NCBI GenBank assembly: GCA_964404285.1
Contig: CAYOJK010000010.1
Coordinates: forward strand, 18,802-82,801
DNA length: 64,000 bases
Reading direction: 5' to 3'
Source of the DNA: JBASEY01 sp964404285
Lineage (GTDB): Bacteria; CSSED10-310
Made by a program: the position numbers and the translations under genes. How positions within the stretch are numbered: position 1 is the first letter of the stretch; every line of letters begins with the position of its first letter. Of this stretch, positions 46,066-54,565 are shown in pieces. Below the pieces are notes generated by a model that saw only the letters and a list, made by a program, of their open reading frames with translations, did no database searches and was not told the DNA's origin.

Positions 46066-47481
46066 CTACGGATATCCTTCAAAAACCTTGTAGAGATGCA
46101 CCTCGTTTTTTTGAAAAAGCAAGGTGAATTTATCACCAGTATCTCGAATTCGAGCCCATTCATCATGAAATTGCTCTTGTGTTAAAGGCCAGGGTCTATC
46201 CGATAGACACAGCAAAATGTATTCACATTCCTCATATCGGATTCCGTTTTGTAATGATTTCGGGAAAACCCATGCTGTCTGATCTCTGTGGAGATGTGGA
46301 ATAAAATTATTTTGTGCGGAAATAGTCGCTCCTTCCGGTATCAGGTTGATTGCTTCACGTTTTGCCTGATGGACATTTTGAATAGCATGGAATTTATAAC
46401 GTGAACTAAATGTGCTGAAGCACAAGACAAAGAGACCTACTATGACGAGTCTCTTATGGATGATCTTTAATTTGTTGAATAGTCGTATTTCGATTTTGGC
46501 TATTGAGTTGATAAACGGCCAGATAACAAATGGCAACACAGGGGCAGAGTAATATTGAACAAGTTGCTTTTGAGCAGAATGGGAACTCATCGAATTCAGA
46601 ATCATCCCGGGTATAGCAACAAGGAAAGAATATGGAGATAGAATTGGTAGAAACAAGAAACTTTTTGTTACGCTCCATATTGTTTTCCATTGGACTTCGG
46701 TTGTCAATGCCGGTGTACTGAGAAATGTCCAGATTATGTTTTTCATATTGTTTCCCAGATGTGCCAAACGAACGCTTGCAACAATCGGAGTTCCATCATT
46801 CAGTGCCGGTAAGACAAAGCCAAGAACCAGTGATCCGACCGTGACCGACAGGATCATAAGGCTTGTTCCAATTCTCCATTTTCTTTTCACTAGGGTAAGA
46901 TATACGCCGAAGAAGAAGATATAAAGAAACATGTCTTCCTTTACTGTGAAAGATAAAGCGGCCATGATAAACATCAAGGTGAAGTTTTCCTTTTTATATG
47001 CGCAGATCATAATGAGAAAGATCGCTATAACGAATATTTCATGATGAAAATCGAACATCAAGCAGCGGGAAAAATATGAATTTCCAACCACAAACATGGC
47101 ACAAAAAGCAGAAATCGAAGTTGAAACCCCTGAGTATTTAGCCAGGAAATAAACGGAAATAATGGCTGAAGCGCCTGCAAATGCGAGTAGAATTAAAAGG
47201 ACAATGGGTGTATCGAGAATCCAATAAAACGGGATAAATATCAGGATAAAGGGCGCAAAATGTTCAGCAAGAAAGTTTCTTTGTAACTGGTGGGAAAACA
47301 AGAATTTTCCTTTCAAAGTATTTGAAATGGCTGTGTCGTACATCGACAGATCGTAAGCCCCTGTATTAAAAGAATAGTGTTGATTGAGTTTAATGCTGAC
47401 GAGGAATAGGAATGAACCGATAAAAATGATAATGGCCGTGTTTCTGGCTGTAAAAAATTTTTGAGTAGCTCGTATAAGCAT
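46066..47481 (-). CDS. DUF2079-type multipass membrane protein
   Basis: 471 residues with around ten hydrophobic helices. The opening fits DUF2079: a helix, then TGAYDLSMYDTAISN, FLAEHFAPFILIFIPF, and MFDFHHEIFVIA. Members resemble polytopic glycosyltransferases of the GT-C type and mannosyltransferase-like proteins, but the function is not established. The C-terminal 70 residues are soluble (RPWPLTQEQFHDEWARIRDTG). It lies alone on the minus strand between two gene-free spacers, so no operon clue is available. Confidence 0.75.
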   Translation of the reverse strand: MLIRATQKFFTARNTAIIIFIGSFLFLVSIKLNQHYSFNTGAYDLSMYDTAISNTLKGKFLFSHQLQRNFLAEHFAPFILIFIPFYWILDTPIVLLILLAFAGASAIISVYFLAKYSGVSTSISAFCAMFVVGNSYFSRCLMFDFHHEIFVIAIFLIMICAYKKENFTLMFIMAALSFTVKEDMFLYIFFFGVYLTLVKRKWRIGTSLMILSVTVGSLVLGFVLPALNDGTPIVASVRLAHLGNNMKNIIWTFLSTPALTTEVQWKTIWSVTKSFLFLPILSPYSFLVAIPGMILNSMSSHSAQKQLVQYYSAPVLPFVIWPFINSIAKIEIRLFNKLKIIHKRLVIVGLFVLCFSTFSSRYKFHAIQNVHQAKREAINLIPEGATISAQNNFIPHLHRDQTAWVFPKSLQNGIRYEECEYILLCLSDRPWPLTQEQFHDEWARIRDTGDKFTLLFQKNEVHLYKVFEGYP

Positions 47482-47627
47482 TGCTTTCTTCTTAGGATTT
47501 GATAACCAATAATAGTTGTTTTTTCCCTTCCTTAAATGTTATAGAAAAACTTCTTTTTTTCAAAACTGGTCTGAAAACACTGGGAAAATTGTTTTTGATT
47601 GACCTATACCTTCAAACTAGTAATTCC

Positions 47628-47640
47628 AGGGACAGACATC
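47628..47640 (+). repeat. Dispersed GGGACAGAC repeat, degenerate copy
   Basis: AGGGACAGACATC, followed by AATTTTTTCGG. A shorter copy of the motif found at 47878, 49945 and 59084. Confidence 0.6.
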
Positions 47641-47679
47641 AATTTTTTCGGAAAATAAAAGAAATTCCTAACCCGGAAA

Positions 47680-47738
47680 GACCTCATCCCCCAGCCCCTT
47701 CTCCATGAATAGAGAAGGGGGGGTTGTTTTTCGGGGAC
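47680..47738 (+). repeat. CCTCATCCCCCAGCCCCTT hairpin element, copy 1
   Basis: GACCTCATCCCCCAGCCCC followed by an 8-bp inverted repeat (CCCCTTCT / AGAAGGGG) and a GTTGTTTTTCGGGGACA tail. A second copy with the same order occurs at 59010-59067, so this is a repeated, probably mobile or recombinogenic element rather than unique sequence. The tail leads directly into the dispersed repeat. Confidence 0.75.
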
Positions 47739-47757
47739 ACGGATCGATGTTTATTCA

Positions 47758-47772
47758 GGGGGACAGACATCC
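47758..47772 (+). repeat. Dispersed GGGGGACAGAC repeat
   Basis: GGGGGACAGACATCC, one of the dispersed copies. Confidence 0.7.
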
Positions 47773-47877
47773 AAAAATAACAAAACGAACCATCTTTTAT
47801 TTCTGTATATCAAACCCGTAAGGCCGAAACACCTGCGGCCGGCACATATCTGCGCCATCTGCGTCATCTGGACATTC

Positions 47878-47898
47878 GGGGGACAGACTTCCAATTTT
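47878..47898 (+). repeat. Dispersed GGGGGACAGACTTCC repeat
   Basis: Full core GGGGGACAGACTTCC followed by AATTTT, matching the copies at 49945 and 59084 exactly over the core. Confidence 0.8.
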
Positions 47899-47994
47899 AA
47901 ATCCTATTGTAGATTTAGATGTTATTGGCGTTCATTCGCGTTCATTTGCGGTTAATAAAAAATGGCTACAGCTTAAATAGCTCATCAAATCAAC

Positions 47995-48022
47995 TTGCCT
48001 TATCGATTGAATTTATTATAAT
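47995..48022 (+). promoter_or_regulatory. Candidate pckA promoter
   Basis: TTGCCT (47995-48000) and TATAAT (48017-48022) with a 16-base spacer, 62 bp before the pckA ATG. The -10 is a perfect consensus. Confidence 0.5.
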
Positions 48023-48084
48023 GATCTATTTCCCAACGGATATCCCGTTGGTCTTGAAAATACGTCAGTGAAAGGAAGAGTGCC

Positions 48085-49740
48085 ATGGATAATACAAAAG
48101 AGCTGAAAACAATTCACTCAATGTTGCACTACCATGCAGGGCGACATACAAATGTTCCTAGAGAAACCATGATCAGACTTATTTTGGATAGGCGAGAAGC
48201 TATCGAGTCTGCTTGTGGCGCTTTGGCGGTTTGGACTCGACCCGAATCAAGCGGTCGAAGCCCCAAAGATACCGTTATCGTCAAACGATCTATCAGCGAA
48301 GCCGATATCGATTGGGATTCACCGAACAATATTGGAATCACAGCGGATACATTCGATATGATACTGGAAGACGCGCTGGAGACGATGGCCGATCATCCTG
48401 AAATTTTTGAAGTCAACCGAGTTGTCGGCGCCGATTCAAGAATGGCGTTGCCGATCCATTTGGTATCGACCCACTGTATCACTGCTCTGTTTGCTGATAA
48501 CATGTTCCGACCCGTCCCCGACGATATCGAAAAAAGCTGTTTTTACTCTAAACCCTTTACGCTTTTGGTTCTGCCGCTCGACCGCGTAAATCCTGAGCGT
48601 TATGATGGTCGGTTAAGAAAACTGCCATCCGGCCGAACAACCGATATGGCTATCGCTATGGATTTGGATCGCCGTATAGGTATCGTATTCGGCTCCGCCT
48701 ATTGTGGCAGCGTGAAAAAACTTATCTTCACCGTGATGAACTATTACCTGCCGGCAGAAGGTATTTTACCCTTGCATTGCTCCGCCAACGAAGGAAAGAG
48801 TGGCGACATTGCGCTTCTGTTAGGATTGAGCGGCACCGGAAAAACAACATTGTCAGCAGTTCCAGATAGAGCGCTGTTAGGGGATGATGAACATGCCTGG
48901 TCTAAACACGGTATTTGCAATTTTGAAAATGGCTGTTATGCAAAATTGATCAATCTGGATCCTGAAAAAGAACCGGAAATATACAACGCATGTTTTCATG
49001 AGGATTACACTCTCTATCATGGAGCGATCATCGAAAATGCGATGATGTATCCAGACGGCGAATTCGATCTGGACGATGAAAGATTTACGCCGAACTCTCG
49101 AGGTTCATATCCGCTTCGTTATTTGACCAATATCAAAGAATCGTCGATGGGGGGCCACCCCAGTGTTATCCTATTTTTGACTGCTGACGCCAACGGTGTT
49201 TTGCCTCCTGTTGCCAAGCTGAATCCGGAGCAAGCCATGTTGTGGTTCTTGATGGGATACACCAGCAAACTCGCCGGAACAGAAACCGGTATCGTTGAGC
49301 CAAGAACCACGTTTTCCAGATTTTTTGGTGAACCCTTCATGCCCAGAAATCCGGATGTGTATGCATCGATGTTGGGTAAAATGATGAAAAAACATAAAAC
49401 CCAGGTTTATTTGGTCAACACGGGATGGAGCGGCGGCCCGTACGGTGTCGGAAAACGTATGGATATCACGCTGACAAGAAAATTGGTGGATGCGGCGCTA
49501 AACGGTGATCTGAAATCCGTCAAATATACTGTCGATCCCTTGTTCCACGTTGAAATCCCGCTGGAAGTGCCTGGTCTGAAAGATCAATCGCTGCTTCAAC
49601 CGAAAAATACATGGAAAGACAAAGCAGCATTCGACGAACGCGCGCAGAAATTGGCCGCCCAATTCGCCGCTCACTTCGACAAAGCTTATGGCGACAAGGG
49701 AATCGACCCCTCTGTTGCCGCGCAGTGCCCAGGAAAATAA
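48085..49740 (+). CDS. pckA: ATP-dependent phosphoenolpyruvate carboxykinase PckA
   Basis: 551 residues, usual length for the ATP-type enzyme. Walker A-like GLSGTGKTTLSA, metal/substrate LLGDDEHAWS, the block GICNFENGCYAKLINL, FTPNSRGSYPLRYL, the FLTADANGVLPPVAKL strand, then WSGGPYGVGKRM (adenine-binding). It converts oxaloacetate and ATP to PEP, or runs in reverse as a CO2-fixing fermentative step. It stands alone with its own promoter and terminator. AAAGGAAG precedes the ATG. Confidence 0.96.
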   Translation: MDNTKELKTIHSMLHYHAGRHTNVPRETMIRLILDRREAIESACGALAVWTRPESSGRSPKDTVIVKRSISEADIDWDSPNNIGITADTFDMILEDALETMADHPEIFEVNRVVGADSRMALPIHLVSTHCITALFADNMFRPVPDDIEKSCFYSKPFTLLVLPLDRVNPERYDGRLRKLPSGRTTDMAIAMDLDRRIGIVFGSAYCGSVKKLIFTVMNYYLPAEGILPLHCSANEGKSGDIALLLGLSGTGKTTLSAVPDRALLGDDEHAWSKHGICNFENGCYAKLINLDPEKEPEIYNACFHEDYTLYHGAIIENAMMYPDGEFDLDDERFTPNSRGSYPLRYLTNIKESSMGGHPSVILFLTADANGVLPPVAKLNPEQAMLWFLMGYTSKLAGTETGIVEPRTTFSRFFGEPFMPRNPDVYASMLGKMMKKHKTQVYLVNTGWSGGPYGVGKRMDITLTRKLVDAALNGDLKSVKYTVDPLFHVEIPLEVPGLKDQSLLQPKNTWKDKAAFDERAQKLAAQFAAHFDKAYGDKGIDPSVAAQCPGK

Positions 49741-49822
49741 ACCCGGAGAGCGTTAATTAGCGAGTCTTTTAAAAAGATTATGCGCTGACTCAACGACTAT
49801 AAAATTTTTGATAATGATTTTT

Positions 49823-49853
49823 ATACACCTCTGTTTAGGAGGTGTATTTTTTT
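49823..49853 (+). terminator. pckA terminator
   Basis: 9-bp stem ATACACCTC / GAGGTGTAT with a 7-base loop, followed by a run of seven T residues. It lies about 80 bp after the pckA stop. Confidence 0.8.
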
Positions 49854-49921
49854 AATCTTTTCCATCTTGTAATCTTTGGAATCGTGTTCAGACATCCACT
49901 GAAGCGCCTAATTAGTAATTA

Positions 49922-49966
49922 GGGGACAGACATCTGTACTTTTTGGGGGACAGACTTCCAATTTTG
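49922..49966 (+). repeat. Two tandem dispersed-repeat copies
   Basis: GGGGACAGACATCTGTACTT, then GGGGGACAGACTTCC with AATTTTG. The same two-unit order (ACATCTGTACT then GACTTCC) recurs at 59062-59105, so the pair is a single repeated cassette. Confidence 0.8.
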
Positions 49967-49993
49967 TATCTTCGGATATTTTTACGATATTCC

Positions 49994-50014
49994 GGGGGAC
50001 AGACTTCTAATTTT
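49994..50014 (+). repeat. Dispersed GGGGGACAGACTTCT repeat
   Basis: GGGGGACAGACTTCTAATTTT, one base different from the core copy. Confidence 0.7.
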
Positions 50015-50272
50015 ATCCAGAGGATAATAGATGCTGAACTCTAACACTTGATGATTGGACATTGGATATTAGACATTGAAAACTCCCGCTGCTTCTGCCC
50101 AAGCTAATGAAATTCTGAAGCGAAGGCGAGTGTTTGAACACGATTATCACGATTACGGGATTAGATATCTTTTGCTATCCCAGGGATGCGGAACTTGAGT
50201 CAGGATATTTAAATCAACCGAAACCGCAAAAATGTTGATAGAAACGTCGTAGTCCTTGGAAAGCAATTCTCA

Positions 50273-51739
50273 TTAGATCGGATCGACGACAACAACCGGA
50301 CCGATCGTTTCCAACTCGGGCAGCAATGTCTCAGCCGGTCCTACAACAGCAATGACCATATCGTCGGGATGAAGATATTTTTGTGCAACCCTTTGAACAT
50401 CGGATATCGACACCTTTTCAACCTGATCGGCAAAATGAGTGACCTCTGTCAAAGGTAAACCATAGAAGGTATTGTGTACCAGTGTCTGAGCAATATCCTC
50501 ATATTCTTCAAACTGAAGTGGGTGACTGGCTATCAATGTCATTTTAGCATTTTCCAGCTCTTCCTGTGTGACCGACTCGTGTCGAATTTTGGCAATTTCC
50601 TGCAGACATACCCTGATCGTTTCTACCGCAGATTCCGCTCGCGTAAACGTGCTCAATAAAAACTCACCCGTGTAATCACGCCTGGCAAAATAACTGTAAA
50701 TACTATAAGTCAGTCCCCGTTTGACCCGCACCTCTTCGGCAAGACGCGTATATAACCCGCCGCCTCCAAGAATTTTATTCATAACCAGAAGATCGAATCT
50801 ATCCGGATTGGTGCGATTGATACCGATATGACCCATCATGATCTGTGCCTGTGTCACCGGCTTGTCAACCAGTAATACTCTGATGCCTTCAATTGGCCGA
50901 GGAACACCAACGATCGGAAGCGGCTTGGTCGATACCGGCCAGGAACCAAGATACGTTTCACACATTTCAACAGCATTTTCCTTGGAAATATTTCCGACCA
51001 CTACAAGCACTGCACGATCCGGGCAATAGTGATCTTTCCAAAATTGCCTGACATCTTTGCCGGTTATCGCTTTAAGGCCATCGAGTGTTCCATTCATTTG
51101 TTTCTGATAAGGGTGACCTTCAAAAACGGCATCTCGAAATACTCTATCGCAGACATCGCCGACATCATCTTGTTTTCGCATTAAATCTCCGATCAAATAT
51201 CGCTTACTCTCTTCTATCACCTGTTCATCAAACGCCGGTCGCGCGATTATTTCGGCAAAATACGGAAACAAAGTCGTCACATCCTCTGTCAGGCACGTGA
51301 GCGTAACAATACAGGATTCATTGTAGGCAACAGATGATACATAAGCGCCATGAGAATCCATGACGGCATCGATTTCTTCGTTTGGGTACGACTCTGTTCC
51401 TTCGGTCAACACCCATCCGGTCAGATAAGCCAGACCGCTTTGTTCAGCGGGATCATAAATCGAGCCACCTCGTATTTGTGCTCTAGCATAAACCATCGGC
51501 ACATCGAGTTTTTGCACCAGGATAACTTGCAGACCATTCGAAAGACGGAATTCTGTTGTTTCTGGAAAATCAAACGATGATCCGGTATCCCATTTTGTCT
51601 GTGTGAGATAATCTGCAAGGTCAGTTGTTTTTGAATCCGGTTTCCGTAAAAACGACAATGGGCCAAGAGAACAACCTGTCAGACAAACCATTATTCCAAT
51701 TGCCGATAATATGAAATTTCTGTGTCGTCGGTTAGTCAT
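50273..51739 (-). CDS. M16-family peptidase-like protein, inactive partner
   Basis: About 488 residues from the ATG at 51739, overlapping the preceding gene by 8 bp. It is a lipoprotein (lipobox VCLTGC). The sequence has M16 folds (RLSNGLQVILVQKLDVPMVYAR, HPYQKQMNGTLDG, SYFARRDYTGEFLLST) but the active-site position reads YLTGW instead of HxxEH, so it is likely the non-catalytic partner. The tandem active/inactive M16 arrangement is well known; together they form a clamshell peptidase. GGAG precedes the ATG by 9 bases. Confidence 0.85.
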   Translation of the reverse strand: MTNRRHRNFILSAIGIMVCLTGCSLGPLSFLRKPDSKTTDLADYLTQTKWDTGSSFDFPETTEFRLSNGLQVILVQKLDVPMVYARAQIRGGSIYDPAEQSGLAYLTGWVLTEGTESYPNEEIDAVMDSHGAYVSSVAYNESCIVTLTCLTEDVTTLFPYFAEIIARPAFDEQVIEESKRYLIGDLMRKQDDVGDVCDRVFRDAVFEGHPYQKQMNGTLDGLKAITGKDVRQFWKDHYCPDRAVLVVVGNISKENAVEMCETYLGSWPVSTKPLPIVGVPRPIEGIRVLLVDKPVTQAQIMMGHIGINRTNPDRFDLLVMNKILGGGGLYTRLAEEVRVKRGLTYSIYSYFARRDYTGEFLLSTFTRAESAVETIRVCLQEIAKIRHESVTQEELENAKMTLIASHPLQFEEYEDIAQTLVHNTFYGLPLTEVTHFADQVEKVSISDVQRVAQKYLHPDDMVIAVVGPAETLLPELETIGPVVVVDPI

Positions 51740-53078
51740 CGAGGACATCTCCGTTCCTTTCGTTGACGTCATTGTCCGCCAGTGCAATACCAACGGTACG
51801 ATTAGTAGGCGCCAAATATTTTCGAGCAACCTCCCGAAGCATTTCCGGGGTAATGGCTGCCAGATTATCCGCCAGCTGAATACCATCCTGCCAGGAGCTG
51901 ACCATTTCGTTTTCTCCTACATATTTCGCTATTCCCATACAAGATTGCATCTGATAGACATCTGCAGCAAGAATTTGTGTGCAAGCCATTTGCAATTGAT
52001 CGCCTGAAATCCCGTTTTGGATTACATCATCGATGATGGTATCGACTTTTTCCATCACAACTTCTGTCGATACGCCCGGCAGCGTCAGACCGACTATTGT
52101 GAACAACCCCGGCTCAAGCAAAGGTCTGAACCATGCTGTCACGTACATGGCTATAGGGTTCGCTCCATGAGCCAGTCGGCCGAAAGGTGAGGTTTTTCCA
52201 CGAGCCAACACGGTGGCCAACACATTCAGCGGCAGGCTGTCCGGATGAGACGCTGGTGGAACATGATAACCGGCCCAAATCATGCTTCGTTGAACCGGCG
52301 AATCTATTTCAAAGCGTTTTTCTGCGCTCTGTGGTGGTTCGACAGGGAATGAGCGGACAACTTTTCGGCCTCGTTTGATCGCTCCAAAATGAGTCTCCAT
52401 CAAATTCAGGAGTTGCTGAGTTTTAAAGTGACCTATGACGACAGCAACAGCGTTGTTTGGGACATAATACGTGCGATAAAAATTCATTATGTCATCATAG
52501 GTGAACGTTTCGACATCTTCGAGCTTGCCGATAGTAATCGTTTTATAAGGGTGAACATCATAAGCATTCTGATGAAGAAGAAAACGCATTTTTCCTTGAG
52601 GATTATCAAGATAATTCAAGCGGAGCTCCTCTTTGACAACCTCCAATTCTGCCATTGTTTCCTCGTGTGTCGGAGATAGATTGGCCATTCTTTCCGCCTC
52701 AAGTCGTATGACGAACTCTAAGCGATCTGGAGCAACTGTTTGATGGTAACAGGTTCTATCAAAAGAAGTATTGGCGTTCGAATGCCCGCCCCCGATAGTG
52801 GCCATGAGCCGGGCAAACGATTCACCCTGAAGATGCGTAGTCGATTTGAACATCATATGCTCACAAAAATGCGCCAGCCCTGTTTTTCCAGGCTTTTCAT
52901 CGACAGAACCGACCCTGTAATACAGCGCAAACGCCACCACAGGCGAATCCTGTCTTTCGACGGAAATCACTTTCATGCCGTTTGACAGGGTGTGCTCAAC
53001 GACAGGTAAATCAAACTCAGCTGAAACACTGCAAATTATCCACAGTAATCCCAATAGTAATACAAATAGTTTTCTCAT
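51732..53078 (-). CDS. M16-family zinc peptidase, catalytic partner
   Basis: 448 residues with a signal peptide (SVSAEF). The inverted zinc motif HFCEH (residues 70-74) identifies a catalytic M16 (pitrilysin-like) peptidase. YVPNNAVAVVIG and NFYRTYYVP are typical family segments. It is exported and probably degrades peptides in the periplasm. The inactive partner gene overlaps its end by 8 bp, and the FG-GAP lipoprotein gene lies 13 bp upstream. Confidence 0.92.
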   Translation of the reverse strand: MRKLFVLLLGLLWIICSVSAEFDLPVVEHTLSNGMKVISVERQDSPVVAFALYYRVGSVDEKPGKTGLAHFCEHMMFKSTTHLQGESFARLMATIGGGHSNANTSFDRTCYHQTVAPDRLEFVIRLEAERMANLSPTHEETMAELEVVKEELRLNYLDNPQGKMRFLLHQNAYDVHPYKTITIGKLEDVETFTYDDIMNFYRTYYVPNNAVAVVIGHFKTQQLLNLMETHFGAIKRGRKVVRSFPVEPPQSAEKRFEIDSPVQRSMIWAGYHVPPASHPDSLPLNVLATVLARGKTSPFGRLAHGANPIAMYVTAWFRPLLEPGLFTIVGLTLPGVSTEVVMEKVDTIIDDVIQNGISGDQLQMACTQILAADVYQMQSCMGIAKYVGENEMVSSWQDGIQLADNLAAITPEMLREVARKYLAPTNRTVGIALADNDVNERNGDVLDD

Positions 53079-53091
53079 ATTGATCTGACTC

Positions 53092-54411
53092 TCAAGGTTT
53101 TCTGGTCGTGATATTCCAGGTGATTGTATCGTCTTTCAGTTTTCCGATAACCTCGACATCATAACCCCATCTATTCCACGTATAGCGACGCAACTGACGT
53201 TGGTTGTCCGATGCGACATAGATTTCGTCGATACCATCATCATTCAAGTCCGCCAAGAACGTGGCATGTTCAAAACCTGAGGTTTGGGTGGCTATCAGTG
53301 TTTTTTTCCACGGATCGCTTTCTTTTTTTGGAGGATCCAGTCTCCAGATACCGTTTTTGCTGGTCGATGCGATCACTTCACGCTTGCCGTCTCCGTCCGT
53401 GTCACCGATTGTCAGGAACCTGCACAACTCACCGGGCAAACTGGCAATATCAGTTGAAACAAATTGATTATCGACATATCGGTACATACGAATTCGCGTG
53501 GTGTCCCCGGCAACGTCGCCACCGATATTTTCCCCTTCCAGCGAGGCGAACACTGCGGGTCGATCTTCGCCGGTCAATGTAGCGACCATAATTTCTTTCG
53601 CATGCCGAGTTGTCAATATATCCACGACTGACTGATGCCATTTTTTCCCATCGAACGCAAACATGTCAATTTCGCCGGGCTGAATCGATCCGTCCATTTT
53701 GTTCGGCATACTTGGAGTAGTAAACAGTTCCATGTAGCCGTTTCCTGTTACGTCACCAATCTCCATTTCATGGACGAAAGTCTCAGTTGTTTTTCGATTG
53801 AGTTCTTCCACAACATAGCGATCCTGTTGCCATTTTGCAATCGCCACGACTCCTTGGTCATGGGTGGCGATACAGATTTCTTTGTGACCGTCATTTGTGA
53901 TATCGGCAATTTCAAAATCCCGCAATCGATCAAATTTTCCGCCAAATGTGGGATTCCATAGGCTTTCACCTTTCCATTCCCCATTTTCGTCTTTTCGCCA
54001 GATTTTTAATTGTGCTTGTTGTGCTCCAATTGTCAAGATACCGGGTTCTCCTTCAACCGGTTCAAACCATTCGGCTTTGTGAAACACGTTACTATCTGGA
54101 TCCTCCAGCGCTTCCTCGCGCCAACCCCCTTTTTCAAACGTCCATATATTCAACAGGGCCGGCCCGGGAACAATCTTGGTGTCATCGGTTCCAGGAATGG
54201 GTTCCTTGATAAACTGTGCCTGGGCAAGATAAAGCGTGGCGCCTTCTACTGGTGGAGCGACTTGTTGTGTTTCTACCGGTGCTTTGGTGGCCGTTTCTTC
54301 CTGCAAAGGCGCCTGGGAACCACAACCAACCAGGACACCCGTTATAATGATAAAAATCGCCAGGGAACTCATGGCTACCCCGACTCGATTGCGATGTTGT
54401 TCTATCCACAT
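53092..54411 (-). CDS. FG-GAP/VCBS-repeat lipoprotein
   Basis: About 439 residues. Signal peptide with lipobox GVLVGC, then a Thr/Glu-rich linker and repeated calcium-binding-like blades: ADITNDGHKEICIATHD, IGDVTGNGYMELFTTP, IGDTDGDGKREVIAST, ADLNDDGIDEIYVAS. These match FG-GAP/VCBS propeller units, which bind metal and often mediate protein or polysaccharide contacts. It starts at ATG 54411 with AAGGAG. It is the first gene of the M16 operon, so it may hold the substrate for the peptidase pair. Confidence 0.75.
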   Translation of the reverse strand: MWIEQHRNRVGVAMSSLAIFIIITGVLVGCGSQAPLQEETATKAPVETQQVAPPVEGATLYLAQAQFIKEPIPGTDDTKIVPGPALLNIWTFEKGGWREEALEDPDSNVFHKAEWFEPVEGEPGILTIGAQQAQLKIWRKDENGEWKGESLWNPTFGGKFDRLRDFEIADITNDGHKEICIATHDQGVVAIAKWQQDRYVVEELNRKTTETFVHEMEIGDVTGNGYMELFTTPSMPNKMDGSIQPGEIDMFAFDGKKWHQSVVDILTTRHAKEIMVATLTGEDRPAVFASLEGENIGGDVAGDTTRIRMYRYVDNQFVSTDIASLPGELCRFLTIGDTDGDGKREVIASTSKNGIWRLDPPKKESDPWKKTLIATQTSGFEHATFLADLNDDGIDEIYVASDNQRQLRRYTWNRWGYDVEVIGKLKDDTITWNITTRKP

Positions 54412-54565
54412 AGTATTTCTCCTTGATAACACAAGATTTTCTGAATCATTTTAACATGACCCGGCAACTCTTATAGCAAATTGAACAGAAGAAAACACCA
54501 TTGAACAAAAACAGTCAGCGCAAAGCGCTATCATAAAGATAAAAGGGGGAAAGCGCCATGCGTTA

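Larger units (their letters stand above)
47482..48084. other. Repeat-bearing spacer before pckA
   Basis: About 600 bp without a gene. It contains a degenerate copy of the dispersed repeat near 47628, a hairpin element at 47680-47738, repeat copies at 47758 and 47878, and the pckA promoter candidate at 47995-48022. Confidence 0.7.
49741..50272. other. Repeat-rich spacer after pckA
   Basis: About 530 bp holding the pckA terminator and three copies of the dispersed repeat (49922, 49945, 49994). No convincing gene. Confidence 0.7.
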
